Part shown: one piece after another, positions 17,678 through 26,524 of the stretch | Numbering within the stretch: position 1 is the first letter of the stretch | Layout of the letters: each line of letters starts with the position of its first letter | Assembly: GCF_009741275.1 (NCBI RefSeq) | Contig: NZ_WOWS01000004.1 | Location: 62,001-126,000 of the forward strand | DNA: 64,000 nucleotides | DNA from: Winogradskyella endarachnes | Lineage (GTDB): Bacteria; Bacteroidota; Bacteroidia; Flavobacteriales; Flavobacteriaceae | Direction of reading: 5' to 3' | Position numbers and translations under genes: made by a program | The notes under the pieces: model-generated | The model's input: the letters and a program-made list of their open reading frames with translations, nothing else | What the model was told of the DNA's origin: nothing | The model's database searches: none

Positions 17678-18331
17678 TTAGATACTCATTTCTGGTACTT
17701 CGGCTTTAATTATTAAATCACCTTCAGTAGCTTTTATAATATCATCTACAGAAACACCTGGAGCACGCTCTAAAAGTTCAAAACCTTTTGGTGTTACTTC
17801 TAAAACAGCCATATTAGTCACAATTTTCTTTACACAACCAACACCGGTTAACGGTAAAGAACACTTTTTTAATAATTTGGACGCACCTGCTCTGTTAGTA
17901 TGCATCATGGCTACAATGATATTCTCTGCACTTGCCACTAAATCCATAGCGCCTCCCATGCCTTTTACCATTTTACCAGGAATTTTCCAGTTAGCAATAT
18001 CTCCATTTTCAGAAACTTCCATTGCACCTAATATGGTTAAATCTACGTGTTGTCCTCTTATCATAGAAAAACTCATAGCCGAATCAAAAAATGATGCGCC
18101 TGGCAATGTTGTAATGGTTTGTTTTCCTGCATTAATAATATCAGCATCTTCTTCGCCTTCAAAAGGAAATGGTCCCATACCTAAAACGCCATTTTCACTT
18201 TGAAATTCAACTTCAATATCATCTCTTACAAAATTGGCAACTAAAGTTGGAATTCCTATTCCTAAATTAACATAGTAACCGTCTTTTACTTCTTGTGCGA
18301 TACGTTTCGCTATTCCGTTTTTATCTAACAT
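17678..18331 (-). CDS. scoB: 3-oxoacid CoA-transferase subunit B
   Basis: 217 residues. The GxGIPTLVANF segment near residue 25 and the QSENGVLGMGPFP block (about 44-56, holding the glutamate that forms the glutamyl-CoA intermediate, SENG motif) identify the beta subunit of succinyl-CoA:3-ketoacid / acetate CoA transferase. With subunit A it moves CoA between succinyl-CoA and acetoacetate (or similar acids), in ketone-body or branched-chain catabolism. Cytoplasmic. Subunit A lies 2 bases upstream in the same operon. Confidence 0.94.
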   Translation of the reverse strand: MLDKNGIAKRIAQEVKDGYYVNLGIGIPTLVANFVRDDIEVEFQSENGVLGMGPFPFEGEEDADIINAGKQTITTLPGASFFDSAMSFSMIRGQHVDLTILGAMEVSENGDIANWKIPGKMVKGMGGAMDLVASAENIIVAMMHTNRAGASKLLKKCSLPLTGVGCVKKIVTNMAVLEVTPKGFELLERAPGVSVDDIIKATEGDLIIKAEVPEMSI

Positions 18332-18333
18332 AT

Positions 18334-19035
18334 CTAGGCTTTTTGTCTTACAGTTCGTTGTTCTATTCGTTTTTCAAAATGTGCACCTTTAAAAATACGT
18401 TGTACAAATATGCCTGGAATATGTATTTCATTAGGATCTAATGTTCCTACAGGTAGTAATTCTTCAACCTCAACAACAGTAATTTTTGCAGCACCACACA
18501 TATTAGGATTAAAATTTCTTGCTGTGCCTTTAAAAATTAAATTACCGGCAGCATCACCTTTCCATGCTTTAATAAATGCAAAGTCTGCTTTAAATGCATA
18601 CTCTAAGACATGCATTTTTCCATCAAATTCTCTAACCTCTTTTCCTTCTGCAACTTCTGTTCCGTAGCCAGCAGGTGTGTAGAATGCAGGAAAACCAGCT
18701 TGTGCTGCTCTACAACGTTCTGCTAATGTACCTTGGGGTATTAATTCTACATCTAATTCTCCAGACAGCATTTGACGCTCAAACTCATCGTTTTCGCCAA
18801 CGTAAGAAGACACCATTTTTTTTATTTGCTTTTGTTGTAATAACAAACCTAGACCAAAGTCATCTACACCTGCATTATTAGAGATACAGGTTAATCCTTT
18901 TAGATTAAGTTTTACGAGTTGGGCTATCGCGTTTTCTGGAATACCAGATAGACCAAAACCACCAAACATAAAGGTCATGTTATCAGAAACACCTTTAAGT
19001 GCATCAGCAACATTCTCTACTTTTTTGTTAATCAT
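18334..19035 (-). CDS. scoA: 3-oxoacid CoA-transferase subunit A
   Basis: 233 residues, the usual length. The [14 protein letters not shown] segment near 24-37 is the CoA-transferase family alpha-subunit signature; the [15 protein letters not shown] block near 118-132 also matches. It forms a heterotetramer with the downstream beta subunit. Exact acid specificity (succinate or acetate as partner) cannot be read from sequence. A -7-like TATTTTTA lies about 35 bases upstream on the minus strand. Confidence 0.94.
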   Translation of the reverse strand: MINKKVENVADALKGVSDNMTFMFGGFGLSGIPENAIAQLVKLNLKGLTCISNNAGVDDFGLGLLLQQKQIKKMVSSYVGENDEFERQMLSGELDVELIPQGTLAERCRAAQAGFPAFYTPAGYGTEVAEGKEVREFDGKMHVLEYAFKADFAFIKAWKGDAAGNLIFKGTARNFNPNMCGAAKITVVEVEELLPVGTLDPNEIHIPGIFVQRIFKGAHFEKRIEQRTVRQKA

Positions 19036-19128
19036 ATTGTTTAAAAATTTAGCTTTTTAAAAATACGAAACTAAGTAGTTACTTTATAATTTAATAGAAT
19101 TAAAAATGGTTTGACTATTATAAGGCTA

Positions 19129-21486
19129 TTAGAAATCTACTTCTATCTCATCTTCTGCACCCAACGTTCCACCTATATCACCTTCATCTCTGGCTTCGCA
19201 ATCGATATCTATATTTAATTCTGATGGTTTTTCAAATTTACCATCTGAAACATCTAAAGTTTTATCTGCGTAACAAGCTTTCATGTATAATCCCCAAATT
19301 GGTAGTGCCATTGATGCTCCTTGTCCATAATGAATTGATTTAAAGTGAGCAGCTCTATCTTCTGCACCTACCCAAACACCTGTAACTAAATTAGGTACCA
19401 TTCCCATAAACCAACCATCACTTTGGTTTTGGGTAGTTCCTGTTTTACCAGCAATAGGGTTTTTTAATTCGTATGGATAACCTGTCATAACTTCTTTATA
19501 AACCGATGATTTTGCTAACCAATCTGAATTGTGTCTAAGGCGTTTACCAGAACCTGCTTGTGTTACACCTTCCATTAGGTTAACCGTAACATAAGCGACC
19601 TCTTCACTTAAAACATCTTTACTTTCTGGTTTAAATTGATACAACACAGTACCATTTTTATCCTCAATACGTGTTACCATAACGGGTTTATTGTAAACGC
19701 CTTTATTAGCAAAGGTTGAATAAGCCGCAACCATTTCGTAAATACTAATATCTGGTGTACCCAAGGCAATTGCAGGAACAGGTAAAATCTCGGAGGTAAT
19801 TCCTAATTTTTTTGCCATTTCTACTACAGGTTGTGGGCCAATTTCATTCATTAGCCTTGCTGTAACCGTGTTAGTTGAACTCGCTAATGCATCTTTAAGG
19901 GTTTGCTTACCAGAATATTTACCATCAGAATTTTTAACAGTCCAAGGTTCTGGGTTACCAAATTTATTAGCCTCTATTGTGATTTGTGTTCTAGGAAAAG
20001 AGTCGCAAGGCGAAAATTGTAATTGATCTATAGCTGTAGCATAAACAAAAGGCTTAAAGGTAGATCCCACTTGACGTTTTCCTTGTTTCACCATATCGTA
20101 CTGAAAATGCTTGTAATTCATGCCTCCAACCCAAGCTTTTACATGCCCTGTAAGTGGATCCATAGACATCATTCCTGGTCGTAGAAAGGATTTATAATAA
20201 CGCATGGAATCTATAGGCTTCATAATGGTATCTACCTCACCAGGTTTGCCATTAATCCATTTAAACACCTTCATTGCCGTAGGTTTTTGAAATGACGCTC
20301 TAATTTCTTTATCCGATTTGCCTTGATTTTTAAGAATTCTCCAACGTTCACCACGCTTCATTCCGTCATTCATTAACTTAGTTTCTTCAGCTTTAGTTAA
20401 ATCTAAAAATGGTGCTGTTTTATTTCTATCTGGTGTGTTTTGGTTATCAAACTCTGCTTGCAATCTGGGCATGTGCTGAGCAATAGCATCTTCTGCGTAT
20501 TGCTGCATACGAGAATCTATAGTTGTATACACTTTTAATCCATCACTATAAATGTCGTATTTACTACCATCTGGCTTTTTATTCTCTTCTTTGTTTGTCC
20601 ATTCCTTCATGAAACTTCTAAGGTATTCTCTAAAATAAGTTGCAATACCTTCACGATGAGATTCTGGTGAATAATTTAAATCTAGCTCTGTATTTTGTAA
20701 TGAATCCTTAATTGATTCGGATAGTTTATCATATTTCGACATTTGCGCTAAAACGACATTTCTCCGATTCTTCGTTCCAACAGGGTTTTTATGTGCTCTT
20801 GGATTATATAAGGACGGATTTTTTAACATACCAACAATCATTGCTGACTCCTTTATATCTAATTCCATAGGTTCTTTACCAAAGTAAATTCTTGCCGCAC
20901 TTCTTATTCCATCAGCATTATTATTGAAATCTACAATATTTAAGTACTGTGCTATAATTTCTTCTTTTGTGTATTGACGCTCTAATCGAATCGCTATAAT
21001 CCATTCTCTTACTTTTTGCGAAAGACGTTCTATTATATTTTTAGAAACTTTTTTTGTAAATAAATTTTTGGCCAATTGTTGAGTTATTGTACTTGCTCCC
21101 CCTCCACTTCCTAATTTAGAAATAGCCCTTAAAGTCCCTCTTCCATCAATACCTGAATGTTCATAAAAACGAACATCTTCAGTAGCTATTAATGCATCTA
21201 TTATATTTTGAGGTAATTCATCATAATCTACAGGTGTTCTATTATCATTAAAATAAAACTTACCTAAGGTTTGATTATCCGAAGAAATAATTTCTGTAGC
21301 CAAATTCGTTTCAGGGTTCTCTAATTTAGTGTGGTCTGGCATTTCACCTAAAAATCCCCAAGACGCAAATAGAAAAAGTAAAACGTTAGCTATAATTCCA
21401 CATAAAAAAAGAATCCAAAACCAACGTATGTATTTTGTGAAATCTAAAGTCTCTTTTTTAGACTGAGTTATTTTCTTTTTTGCCAT
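19129..21486 (-). CDS. Penicillin-binding protein 1A (bifunctional transglycosylase/transpeptidase)
   Basis: 785 residues. One membrane anchor at about 24-46. The GT51 glycosyltransferase domain follows, with its catalytic block ATEDVRFYEHSGID near 91-104 and the STITQQLAKNLF motif near 121-132. The transpeptidase domain carries Ser-Thr-Phe-Lys in GSTFKPFVYATA, Ser-Thr-Asn in ASSTNTVTARL and the Lys-Thr-Gly in GKTGTTQNQSDGWFMG. It polymerises and crosslinks peptidoglycan in the periplasm. The acidic C-terminal tail is short. It lies 5 bases downstream of gldH in the ricT-gldH-pbp order that I recall as common in Flavobacteriia. Confidence 0.95.
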   Translation of the reverse strand: MAKKKITQSKKETLDFTKYIRWFWILFLCGIIANVLLFLFASWGFLGEMPDHTKLENPETNLATEIISSDNQTLGKFYFNDNRTPVDYDELPQNIIDALIATEDVRFYEHSGIDGRGTLRAISKLGSGGGASTITQQLAKNLFTKKVSKNIIERLSQKVREWIIAIRLERQYTKEEIIAQYLNIVDFNNNADGIRSAARIYFGKEPMELDIKESAMIVGMLKNPSLYNPRAHKNPVGTKNRRNVVLAQMSKYDKLSESIKDSLQNTELDLNYSPESHREGIATYFREYLRSFMKEWTNKEENKKPDGSKYDIYSDGLKVYTTIDSRMQQYAEDAIAQHMPRLQAEFDNQNTPDRNKTAPFLDLTKAEETKLMNDGMKRGERWRILKNQGKSDKEIRASFQKPTAMKVFKWINGKPGEVDTIMKPIDSMRYYKSFLRPGMMSMDPLTGHVKAWVGGMNYKHFQYDMVKQGKRQVGSTFKPFVYATAIDQLQFSPCDSFPRTQITIEANKFGNPEPWTVKNSDGKYSGKQTLKDALASSTNTVTARLMNEIGPQPVVEMAKKLGITSEILPVPAIALGTPDISIYEMVAAYSTFANKGVYNKPVMVTRIEDKNGTVLYQFKPESKDVLSEEVAYVTVNLMEGVTQAGSGKRLRHNSDWLAKSSVYKEVMTGYPYELKNPIAGKTGTTQNQSDGWFMGMVPNLVTGVWVGAEDRAAHFKSIHYGQGASMALPIWGLYMKACYADKTLDVSDGKFEKPSELNIDIDCEARDEGDIGGTLGAEDEIEVDF

Positions 21487-21491
21487 ATTTA

Positions 21492-21995
21492 TTAATTTTG
21501 AGCCTGTTCTACTCTAAATCCTATATCTGTAATTCCCTTTAAATTCTTCACACCATTAACTTCGCCGTTATTTCTCATGGCATGTTGAATATTCACGGTA
21601 TAATCGCCTTCTTCTGTAAATTTAAATGGCTCTTTATAACCTCTATACCACAATTTATTTTCTTTTACATCTGAAAAACCTGTTCCTAAAAGTTCTCCAT
21701 TTGGTGCTGCCATTTTATATTCTAAAGTGTCTTTTACAGCCTTACCATTAGGATAATTTAACTCTACCAATAGAAATAAATTGCTAAACTTATAAGCGTC
21801 TGTATTTCTTAAATTAACATACAGATTATATGTGCTAATGGTGTCTGGAGCTTTAAATTTAAAGCTAGCTATTGAGTCTTTATTCCATTGATTTGGTAGA
21901 GATTTATACTCGTCAAAAACAGCTTTAGAGTCACAACTTGTTATAAAAACACAACAGATTAAAGCTTTAACAAAAGTGTTAGTCTTTTTTAGCAT
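21492..21995 (-). CDS. gldH: Gliding motility lipoprotein GldH
   Basis: 167 residues from the ATG at 21993-21995, the start that puts the lipobox Thr-Ser-Cys at residue 21 of a normal signal peptide. An alternative ATG 12 bases earlier adds four residues; longer versions only read the ricT tail in another frame. The mature part is a beta-rich periplasmic/outer-membrane lipoprotein (residues about 30-160) matching GldH, required for gliding and for T9SS-dependent secretion in Flavobacterium. The start codon lies inside the 3' end of ricT (17-base overlap), so the two are probably translationally coupled. Confidence 0.88.
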   Translation of the reverse strand: MLKKTNTFVKALICCVFITSCDSKAVFDEYKSLPNQWNKDSIASFKFKAPDTISTYNLYVNLRNTDAYKFSNLFLLVELNYPNGKAVKDTLEYKMAAPNGELLGTGFSDVKENKLWYRGYKEPFKFTEEGDYTVNIQHAMRNNGEVNGVKNLKGITDIGFRVEQAQN

Positions 21996-23256
21996 TAGTT
22001 TTAGCATTTGTTTTGGCTTTTTGCTTTTGATTACGGTTTCGATTGTGAGATTTATTTTTAGAATTGTTATTATTACTACTCTTGTTATTATTCTTATTGT
22101 TGTGGTTTCGGTTTTTGTTATTTCTATTATTCCTATTGTTTTTACGTTTCTTTTTAGGTTTTGGACTATCAAAGCGCGTTAAACTATCTTGACCAACAAC
22201 GTTTTCAAATTCATTTTTAGTATCTTGTATATGCTCTACAGAATATTCTTCTAAACTGGCAACTTTTTCTCTTTTCTTGTTTTTTTCTATAATCTCATTG
22301 GCTTGCTCTGTAGTAATAATATGCCAATTCATCCATTCACCTTCATAAGCATACCACATTAGACCTTTAAAAATATCGGTCTTTTGGCATACCGCAGTTC
22401 CTTTTGCTGTATATAATTTAACATCAGATTTTGGAAACGCTTTTAAGGCGTCTAAATACGCATCTAGCTCATAATTAAGACAGCATTTTAGTTTACCACA
22501 TTGACCCGCAAGCTTTAATGGATTTAGAGATAATTGTTGGTAACGCGCTGCAGAGGTACTCACGGATCTAAAGTCGGTTAACCATGTAGAACAACACAAT
22601 TCTCTACCACAAGAACCAATACCACCAAGTCTAGCCGCTTCTTGTCTAAAGCCAACTTGTTTCATCTCAATTCGCGTTCTAAACTCGCGCGCAAAGACCT
22701 TAATTAATTCTCTAAAATCTACACGTTCTTCTGCTGTGTAATAAAAAGTAGCTTTACTGCCATCTCCTTGAAATTCAATATCTGAAATTTTCATTTTCAG
22801 GTTTAAATCTATAGCAAACTGACGTGCTTTTACCTTCATTGGCTCCTCCTTATCTCTGGCAGCAGACCAAATATCAATATCTTTTTGTGATGCTTTTCGG
22901 TATATTTTTAAAACATTTTCAGCGTCGTCTAGTTTTACTTTTTTTCGCTTCATTTGCACACGTACTAACTCACCAGTAAGTGTAACCATACCAATATCGT
23001 GACCAGATTTTGCCTGTGTTGCCACAATATCTCCTATACTTAATGTAAGATTTTCAGTGTTTTTATAATAGTGTTTTCTACCGTTTTTAAAACGTACTTC
23101 TACACCTATAAACGGTTTTTGTCCGTTTGGAAGTGACATGTTTGCTAACCAATCAAAAACCGTGAGTTTATTACAGCTGTCTGTGCCGCAAGTCCCATTG
23201 TTTTTGCATCCTTTTGGTTGGCCATCTTCTCCAGTTGCGCAACTGTTACAAGCCAT
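21979..23256 (-). CDS. ricT: PSP1-domain protein RicT-like, with Cys-rich head and Asn/Lys-rich tail
   Basis: 425 residues. The PSP1 domain (about 100-330) has the family's cysteine blocks SCGRELCCSTWL near 215-226 and GQCGKLKCCLNYELDAY near 250-266. In Bacillus the RicT/RicA/RicF complex carries Fe-S clusters and supports RNase Y-dependent RNA processing; Bacteroidota have RicT without obvious RicA/F. Residues 1-31 hold eight cysteines, a further potential metal site. The last 60 residues are almost only Asn, Lys and Arg, a disordered basic tail that may bind RNA. First gene of ricT-gldH-pbp1A. Confidence 0.88.
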   Translation of the reverse strand: MACNSCATGEDGQPKGCKNNGTCGTDSCNKLTVFDWLANMSLPNGQKPFIGVEVRFKNGRKHYYKNTENLTLSIGDIVATQAKSGHDIGMVTLTGELVRVQMKRKKVKLDDAENVLKIYRKASQKDIDIWSAARDKEEPMKVKARQFAIDLNLKMKISDIEFQGDGSKATFYYTAEERVDFRELIKVFAREFRTRIEMKQVGFRQEAARLGGIGSCGRELCCSTWLTDFRSVSTSAARYQQLSLNPLKLAGQCGKLKCCLNYELDAYLDALKAFPKSDVKLYTAKGTAVCQKTDIFKGLMWYAYEGEWMNWHIITTEQANEIIEKNKKREKVASLEEYSVEHIQDTKNEFENVVGQDSLTRFDSPKPKKKRKNNRNNRNNKNRNHNNKNNNKSSNNNNSKNKSHNRNRNQKQKAKTNAKTNAKKD

Positions 23257-23416
23257 AAAAATTTTATATATTAAATCTAGAGTCTTTAAAAAACTAGATA
23301 TAGGATTCGTAAATAATTAATGAGTAAAGATAAGATTATTTCTTTAGCTTACTAAAACTCAATTTTTATTGTTTTTAATATGAATCAGAAAACGCTTTTA
23401 ATTTATGCTTCTTTTA

Positions 23417-23647
23417 CTAAATGTTTTTTACAGAAATAATTTTTACCGGACAAGCTTTAGATGCATTTTCGCAAGGCTCTAAAATTTCATAATCTTTAGA
23501 TTTTAAGGTGAAAAACCCTTTTTTTTCTTCGGAATGAAGCAAAACAGATTTTCCGTCTTTTTTTGACATTTGAAACTGATTTGGCGCTAATTCTACACAG
23601 TAATTACAACCAATACACTTGTTTCGTTGAAGCGTAATTACAACCAT
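23417..23647 (-). CDS. Small [4Fe-4S] ferredoxin
   Basis: 76 residues. Cys11-x2-Cys14-x2-Cys17 and Cys66-Pro give one [4Fe-4S] cluster, and Cys59 may be extra. Cytoplasmic electron carrier. Its ATG overlaps the stop of the U32 protein gene by one base (23647), so it is translationally coupled to it, which suggests it feeds electrons to, or repairs, that Fe-S enzyme. About 160 bases downstream (23257-23416) show no gene. Confidence 0.88.
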   Translation of the reverse strand: MVVITLQRNKCIGCNYCVELAPNQFQMSKKDGKSVLLHSEEKKGFFTLKSKDYEILEPCENASKACPVKIISVKNI

Positions 23648-24891
23648 TAGGCTTCAACTTTATTTTCAACAATTTTATACAACTTATCTGATGGCCTAAT
23701 TCTAAAATCTAATGGAATTGTAATTGAATCTCCCTTAGTGCCTTTTAATAATTTTTCATCATTAACCAACATTTCCTTGAGTTGAAATTCTTTTGCTCCT
23801 GTTGTTGGACCTGTTATTAAGATTGTATCATCTATTGAAATATCATAGGCTTCTATTTTAAACTCGCCAATTTTTGCTTTTGGATAAAAGTGAACGCCTT
23901 TACCGATATACACTTTTTTCTGCGTAGCATGGCTACCAGAACCTTTACTCCATTCTCCTAACTTCTGACCTAAATAATAACCGCTCCAAAAACCACGATT
24001 ATAGACCTTTTCTAATTCTTGCATCCAAGTAATCACTTGCTCTTTAGAATAAGTATCGTTAGCGATACTATCAATAGCTTCTCTATAACATTTTATAACC
24101 TTGGCAACATATTCTGGTGCACGACCTCTACCTTCAATTTTTAAAACTTTTATGCCAGCGTCTGCAACTTGGTCTAAAAAATCTATAGTACATAAATCTT
24201 TTGGCGACATAATGTACTCATTGTCTAATTCCATTTCTACACCAGTTTCTTGATCAATAACGGTGTATTTTTTTCTGCAGTTTTGTTTACAAGCGCCTCT
24301 ATTTGCAGATGAATTATGCGCGTGTAAACTCATATAACATTTACCAGAAACCGCCATACAAAGTGCTCCATGACCAAATATTTCAATTTCAACTAATCTT
24401 CCAGATGGCCCTTTTATTTGTTCCTTTTCAATTTGCTCTGTAATATGTTTTACTTGACGTAAACTTAATTCTCTACTTAATACCATAGTATCAGCAAATA
24501 GCGCATAAAATTTTACGGTTTCAATATTGGTAATATTTATTTGCGTAGAGATATGCACTTCCATATTGTGTTCTCTCGCTACAGCAATTACCGCTTGATC
24601 CATTGCTATTACAGCAGTAACATTAGACTCTTTTGCTTGCTTTATCAATGTTTTTACAACTGATAAATCGTGATCGTAAATTATGGTATTTAAGGTAAGG
24701 TAGGTTCTTACCTTTTTAGCTTCGCATCGTTTAACTATTTCTGGTAAATCTTCTAAAGTGAAGTTAATTGTAGCTCTGGCTCTCATATTGAGTTGCTCTA
24801 CGCCAAAGTAAATTGAATCTGCACCATTATCTAAGGCTGCCTGTAAGGATTCAAAATTACCTGCAGGTGCCATTAACTCTATCTTTTGCAT
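23647..24891 (-). CDS. trhP: Peptidase U32-family protein, probable tRNA 5-hydroxyuridine synthase TrhP
   Basis: 414 residues. The MAPAGNFESLQAALDNGADSIYFG start pattern and the HGALCMAVSGKCYMS block with clustered cysteines (about 174-200, continuing Asn-Arg-Gly-Ala-Cys-Lys-Gln-Asn-Cys) are typical of U32 proteins that hold an Fe-S cluster. Despite the name these are not peptidases: the YegQ/YrrO branch is TrhP, which hydroxylates U34 of tRNA in an O2-independent, prephenate-linked reaction. The assignment to TrhP rather than RlhA rests on length and on the neighbouring trhO gene. Confidence 0.85.
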   Translation of the reverse strand: MQKIELMAPAGNFESLQAALDNGADSIYFGVEQLNMRARATINFTLEDLPEIVKRCEAKKVRTYLTLNTIIYDHDLSVVKTLIKQAKESNVTAVIAMDQAVIAVAREHNMEVHISTQINITNIETVKFYALFADTMVLSRELSLRQVKHITEQIEKEQIKGPSGRLVEIEIFGHGALCMAVSGKCYMSLHAHNSSANRGACKQNCRKKYTVIDQETGVEMELDNEYIMSPKDLCTIDFLDQVADAGIKVLKIEGRGRAPEYVAKVIKCYREAIDSIANDTYSKEQVITWMQELEKVYNRGFWSGYYLGQKLGEWSKGSGSHATQKKVYIGKGVHFYPKAKIGEFKIEAYDISIDDTILITGPTTGAKEFQLKEMLVNDEKLLKGTKGDSITIPLDFRIRPSDKLYKIVENKVEA

Positions 24892-24897
24892 AACTAA

Positions 24898-25971
24898 TTA
24901 GATAGTGTTAGTCTTCATGGTTTCAAAAATATTACGCAAGTCCTTTTTATAAGGTAAATGATCTGCGCGTCCTTTTTTGAATATATCATTACTATTACCC
25001 TGTCCTTTTCTTAAGGCTTTTTGTTCTTCGTATGGTAATCTATTAATTTCCATACAGTTGGTTGAACAGCAATTTTCCATTTTTTCTTTACACGAGTCGC
25101 ATTGTATAAATAATAAATGACAGGCTTCATTGGCGCAATTGGTATGCAAATCTGCTGGCTCACCACATTGATGGCAATTGGCAATAACATCATCTGAAAT
25201 TCGTTCAGAACGACGTTGGTCAAAAACAAAATTCTTACCTAAAAATTTGTTTTCTAAACCTTCAGCTTCAATTTGACGTACATAATTAATAATACCACCT
25301 TCTAGCTGAAATACATTTTTGAAGCCCTTGTGTTTGTAATATGCACTTGCTTTTTCGCAACGAATTCCACCTGTACAATACATTACCAATTTCTTGTCTT
25401 CTTTGTGTTCTCTTAAATCTTCTTCAATTAAATCTAAAGATTCTCTAAAAGTATCAACATCTGGAGTAATAGCATTTTTAAAATGCCCTATTTCGCTTTC
25501 GTAATGATTTCTCATATCTACTAAAACCGTGTCTGGGTCTTCAATGAGTTCGTTAAATTTTTCGGCATTAACATGTACGCCTTTATTTGTTACATCAAAA
25601 GACGCATCGTTTAATCCATCTGCGACTATTTTGTTACGCACTTTTACTTTCAGCTTTAAAAAAGAAAAATTATCATGCTCAACAGCAATATTTAATCTTA
25701 CATTTTCTAAAAACGAAATAGTATCTAAATGATTTTTAAAAGGTTCAAAATTTTCGGCTGGCACAGAGAGTTGCGCGTTAATACCTTCGGTAGCTACATA
25801 GATTCTGCCTAAGACATCTAACGCATCCCAAGCTAAAAATAGGTGGTTTCTAAAAATTTCGGTATTGTTAATTTTGGCGTACTTGTAGAAAGAGATTGTT
25901 AAGCGTTCTTTACCTGCTTGTTCAATAAGTTCTGCTCTTTCTTTAGCACTTAAATTATTGTACAGTTGCAT
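24898..25971 (-). CDS. trhO: Rhodanese-domain tRNA uridine-34 hydroxylase (O2-dependent)
   Basis: 357 residues. An N-terminal acylphosphatase-like domain (1-110) is followed by a rhodanese domain with active cysteine in YCTGGIRCEKASAYYKHKG (about 197-215). A C-terminal zinc region is built from Cys-x2-Cys, Cys-x3-Cys and Cys-x2-Cys pairs (about 268-308). This is the YceA/TrhO architecture. TrhO hydroxylates U34 in tRNAs reading NNU/NNG-type boxes using O2, the aerobic counterpart of TrhP. The gap to trhP is 6 bases. The remaining tail is short and basic. Confidence 0.93.
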   Translation of the reverse strand: MQLYNNLSAKERAELIEQAGKERLTISFYKYAKINNTEIFRNHLFLAWDALDVLGRIYVATEGINAQLSVPAENFEPFKNHLDTISFLENVRLNIAVEHDNFSFLKLKVKVRNKIVADGLNDASFDVTNKGVHVNAEKFNELIEDPDTVLVDMRNHYESEIGHFKNAITPDVDTFRESLDLIEEDLREHKEDKKLVMYCTGGIRCEKASAYYKHKGFKNVFQLEGGIINYVRQIEAEGLENKFLGKNFVFDQRRSERISDDVIANCHQCGEPADLHTNCANEACHLLFIQCDSCKEKMENCCSTNCMEINRLPYEEQKALRKGQGNSNDIFKKGRADHLPYKKDLRNIFETMKTNTI

Positions 25972-26168
25972 GCTATACTAATTTTAAGGTTAAAGAATAT
26001 TTTTATAAAAGACACAAGACTGCTTCGCTTTAAGAACGAAGAAACAAGACTTAATTACAATAATTCTTATTTTTATATCACATTAAAAAATGTAACTCTT
26101 CGCTATATAATCTTATGTATATTAAGGGCAAAGGTATTGTTTTTACTCAAAAGTGAACAACTATGTAC

Positions 26169-26204
26169 AAAAAAAAGCACTTTGAGATATTCAAAGTGCT
26201 TTTT
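26169..26204 (-). terminator. Orphan Rho-independent terminator
   Basis: 10-bp perfect stem AGCACTTTGA/TCAAAGTGCT, 5-base loop, followed by eight T on the minus strand. It has only five T on the plus strand, so minus is favoured. No annotated gene ends here; it would end a short minus-strand transcript starting near 26380. Confidence 0.75.
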
Positions 26205-26380
26205 AGATTAACTACTAACTTAAAACTAAAATATTAATCTACATCGGCTTTACAATTATTGAGGAATTCACAATAACTGAAACACCTAATGTTTTTGTAA
26301 TACGTTTAAAAGGAGTGCTTAAGTTCGTTTAACTTGCCACCTCTTTTTAATAGTATTCATAGCAATTTTTTCCTTTTTCA
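26205..26380 (-). ncRNA. Candidate small RNA or very short mRNA from an ECF-like promoter
   Basis: A 175-210 base minus-strand transcript is predicted between the ECF-like promoter at 26386-26414 and the orphan terminator. It contains a hairpin at 26250-26276 whose arms CAGUUAUUG and CAAUAAUUG pair fully only in the minus-strand RNA, because one pair is a G-U wobble. Short frames exist (ATG at 26381, 20 codons; internal ATG at 26360), and another frame near the 3' end reads Gly-Val-Ser-Val-Ile-Val-Asn-Ser-Ser without a start. It may be a regulatory RNA, a peptide mRNA or a decayed gene. Inferred only. Confidence 0.35.
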
Positions 26381-26385
26381 TTTAG

Positions 26386-26414
26386 TAGATGTAAAAAGTG
26401 CAAAAGGGTTGCGT
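26386..26414 (-). promoter_or_regulatory. ECF-like promoter, minus-strand copy
   Basis: Contains ACGCAACCC, a 14-15 base spacer and CATCTA. It matches the plus-strand site at 27576-27604 at 27 of 29 positions. The AAC box and CATCTA resemble the -35 and -10 of ECF promoters. Confidence 0.6.
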
Positions 26415-26485
26415 TAAAAATTGAAAAAAAATAATTTCTTTAACAGTAATTTTAAAACGAGAAATGAAATAAATAAAATAAGCCG

Positions 26486-26493
26486 TATTTTTG
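26486..26493 (+). promoter_or_regulatory. -7 element (TATTTTTG) for recA
   Basis: Exact TAnnTTTG match 32 bases before the recA ATG. No LexA-type palindrome was recognised around it. Confidence 0.5.
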
Positions 26494-26524
26494 AAGTCAG
26501 ATTAATTCAGAAAAAAAAGAACAA

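Noticed and set aside
21994..22160. Asn/Lys-rich repeats as a possible CRISPR or tandem DNA repeat
   Set aside because: They are in-frame AAC/AAT/AAA codon runs at the ricT 3' end without regular repeat and spacer length.
22008..22172. Long N-terminal extension of GldH (to an ATG at 22172)
   Set aside because: The extra 59 residues are the ricT Asn/Lys tail read in another frame, giving Ile/Thr low-complexity sequence; the lipoprotein signal starts at 21995.
25966..26211. 81-codon plus-strand frame upstream of recA
   Set aside because: Low-complexity Leu/Ile/Lys/Arg composition, antisense to the trhO start and running through the orphan terminator hairpin; no protein-like pattern.
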